A DNA stretch of 12,870 nucleotides from an uncultured Arenimonas sp. (GTDB taxonomy: Bacteria > Pseudomonadota > Gammaproteobacteria > Xanthomonadales > Xanthomonadaceae), in assembly GCA_946885815.1 (NCBI GenBank), contig CAMPHE010000017.1, forward strand, positions 1 through 12,870, given 5' to 3'. A model generated the notes under the pieces. The model was not told the origin of the DNA. It worked only from the letters and a program-made list of their open reading frames with translations, and made no database searches. The translations under genes were made by a program, and so were the position numbers. Positions 12,372 through 12,870 of this stretch are shown piece after piece (position 1 is the first letter of the stretch; each line of letters begins with the position of its first letter).

Positions 12372-12683
12372 CTCAATTGCCCTGGGTATGAAGGGGGCGG
12401 TGAGCTCTCTGCAACGATCAGGGCGCAATTGCGAGGAGTTTCCGAGAAACCATCGGTCGAGGACCTTTCGGTCAGCCGATCCAACAACAACCAGGGCGCC
12501 ATCGACGGCAACATGAAGCTCGAGCGACCCCCGTTGTGAATCGCCCCGGCTTGTTCGGAGATTCACAGCGGGGAGCTTGACGGCCCGATTCAATCTCCTG
12601 CCAGTTCCAGAGCTCCGATACTGCCGGTGGAACCGGTTCGACGGGCTGTGCCGCGACCGCTCCAAGCAAGGCAGAATTGCGCG
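12372..12683. other. 312-base gene-poor gap upstream of dnaG
   Basis: No complete gene with a start and ribosome-binding site is visible here. The frame of the upstream lipoprotein continues open from 12372 to a TGA at 12537-12539, including 'GGELSATIRAQLRG' and 'NNNQGAIDGNMKLERPP', which could be a decayed 3' extension or chance. A large stem-loop follows at 12529-12573. TTGACG (12577-12582) matches a -35 box at 5 of 6 positions, but no -10 box stands at a suitable distance. The promoter of dnaG is expected in or before this region, but I cannot place it. Confidence 0.5.
12529..12573. repeat. Long imperfect inverted repeat (stem-loop) upstream of dnaG
   Basis: CCCCG (12529-12533), T, TGTGAATC (12535-12542) pair with GATTCACA (12560-12567), G, CGGGG (12569-12573). 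This gives a 14-bp stem with a single T-G wobble at 12534/12568. The 17-base loop can form a further CCG/CGG pairing (12546-12548 with 12556-12558). No T run follows on either side, so it is not a standard terminator. It covers the stop of the open frame extending from the lipoprotein and lies 110 bases before dnaG. Confidence 0.7.
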
Positions 12684-12870
12684 ATGGCCCGCCTGCCCGA
12701 CGCCTTCATCGACGACCTGCTCGCCCGCACCGACATCGTCGAGGTGGTCGGCAGCCGCGTGCCGCTGAAGCGCCAGGGCCGCGAGTACTCCGCGCGGTGC
12801 CCGTTCCACGACGAACGCTCGCCGTCGTTCACCGTGTCGCCGACGAAGCAGTTCTACCACTGCTTCGGCT
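12684..12870 (+). CDS. dnaG: DNA primase DnaG, N-terminal part (3' end outside window)
   Basis: The frame starting at 12684 is open to the window edge and encodes the first 62 residues of bacterial primase, which makes RNA primers for Okazaki fragments at the replication fork with DnaB helicase. The N terminus 'MARLPDAFIDDLLARTDIVEVVGSRVPLKRQG' is typical. The CHC2 zinc-binding domain is under way, with ligands Cys39 and His42 in 'CPFHDERSPSF' and Cys60 in 'FYHCFG'; the fourth ligand should be just beyond the edge. The start matches the family; only a weak AAGG (about 12668-12671) lies upstream. In the classical macromolecular synthesis operon dnaG follows rpsU and precedes rpoD; here it is separated from rpsU-yqeY by a strong terminator and two accessory-looking genes, so it probably needs its own promoter. 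Confidence 0.95.
   Translation, partial: MARLPDAFIDDLLARTDIVEVVGSRVPLKRQGREYSARCPFHDERSPSFTVSPTKQFYHCFG

Noticed and set aside
12624..12660. GGTTCGAC-like stretch near 12635-12642 as the T-arm of a tRNA or an attachment site.
   Set aside because: No matching acceptor, D or anticodon arms are found upstream, and no integrase or direct repeat flanks it.
12315..12860. A 181-codon - strand open frame covering the gap before dnaG.
   Set aside because: Its first 60 codons are antisense to the conserved primase N terminus and no ribosome-binding site or family resemblance is visible; I could not exclude a shorter real gene in the gap but see no support.
1..12870. CRISPR array, toxin-antitoxin pair, prophage or defence island.
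   Set aside because: No regularly spaced repeats, integrase, transposase, nuclease-effector or small paired antitoxin genes are visible; nearly all genes are recognised housekeeping or envelope genes.

Overview
This 12,870-base window looks like ordinary core chromosome from a very GC-rich gammaproteobacterium, most likely of the Xanthomonadaceae/Lysobacter group. The reasons are gene content and order: a lytic transglycosylase next to a 'complex I NDUFA9-like' protein, a full-length bacterial CCA enzyme with an HD domain, a pteridine reductase near folK/folB, and tsaD divergent from rpsU-yqeY-dnaG. Codon use is strongly GC-biased; a hand count of 4441-4500 gives 44 of 60 G+C. The genus is an inference.

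Layout. At 1-2599 a tightly packed + strand operon holds the 3' end of a soluble lytic transglycosylase, an NDUFA9-like dehydrogenase-fold protein and cca. It ends at a perfect inverted repeat (2586-2631) that also ends the converging - strand pair vanZ-like/midA-like (2605-4208). Divergent from midA is a + strand pair, a pteridine reductase and an L,D-transpeptidase-fold (YafK/DpaA-like) protein (4265-5778). It converges on a - strand DUF6159-type membrane protein (5788-6621). Divergent from that is a large lipoprotein with a glycosidase-like barrel (6709-8460). It converges with a 7-base overlap on the - strand run tsaD, folB, folK (10359 down to 8454), which carries a REP-like element between tsaD and folB.

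From 10382 rightwards lies the 'macromolecular synthesis' locus: rpsU with a good sigma-70 promoter, a hairpin terminator, yqeY, a textbook terminator, and dnaG running off the right edge. Between yqeY and dnaG sit a - strand secreted protein and a + strand small lipoprotein. The latter begins in DNA of clearly lower GC (96 of 180 bases at 12001-12180), so this interval is the one accessory-looking part of the window.

Functional themes: peptidoglycan remodelling (lytic transglycosylase, L,D-transpeptidase-fold enzyme), respiratory complex I-associated homologues (NDUFA9-like, NDUFAF7/MidA-like), tetrahydropterin/folate metabolism (pteridine reductase, FolB, FolK), tRNA maturation and modification (Cca, TsaD, possibly YqeY), and translation/replication initiation (RpsU, DnaG). 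I see no CRISPR array, integrase, transposase, tRNA/rRNA gene, toxin-antitoxin pair or recognisable defence system. The most open questions are the barrel lipoprotein, the yqeY-dnaG insert, and several inverted repeats.
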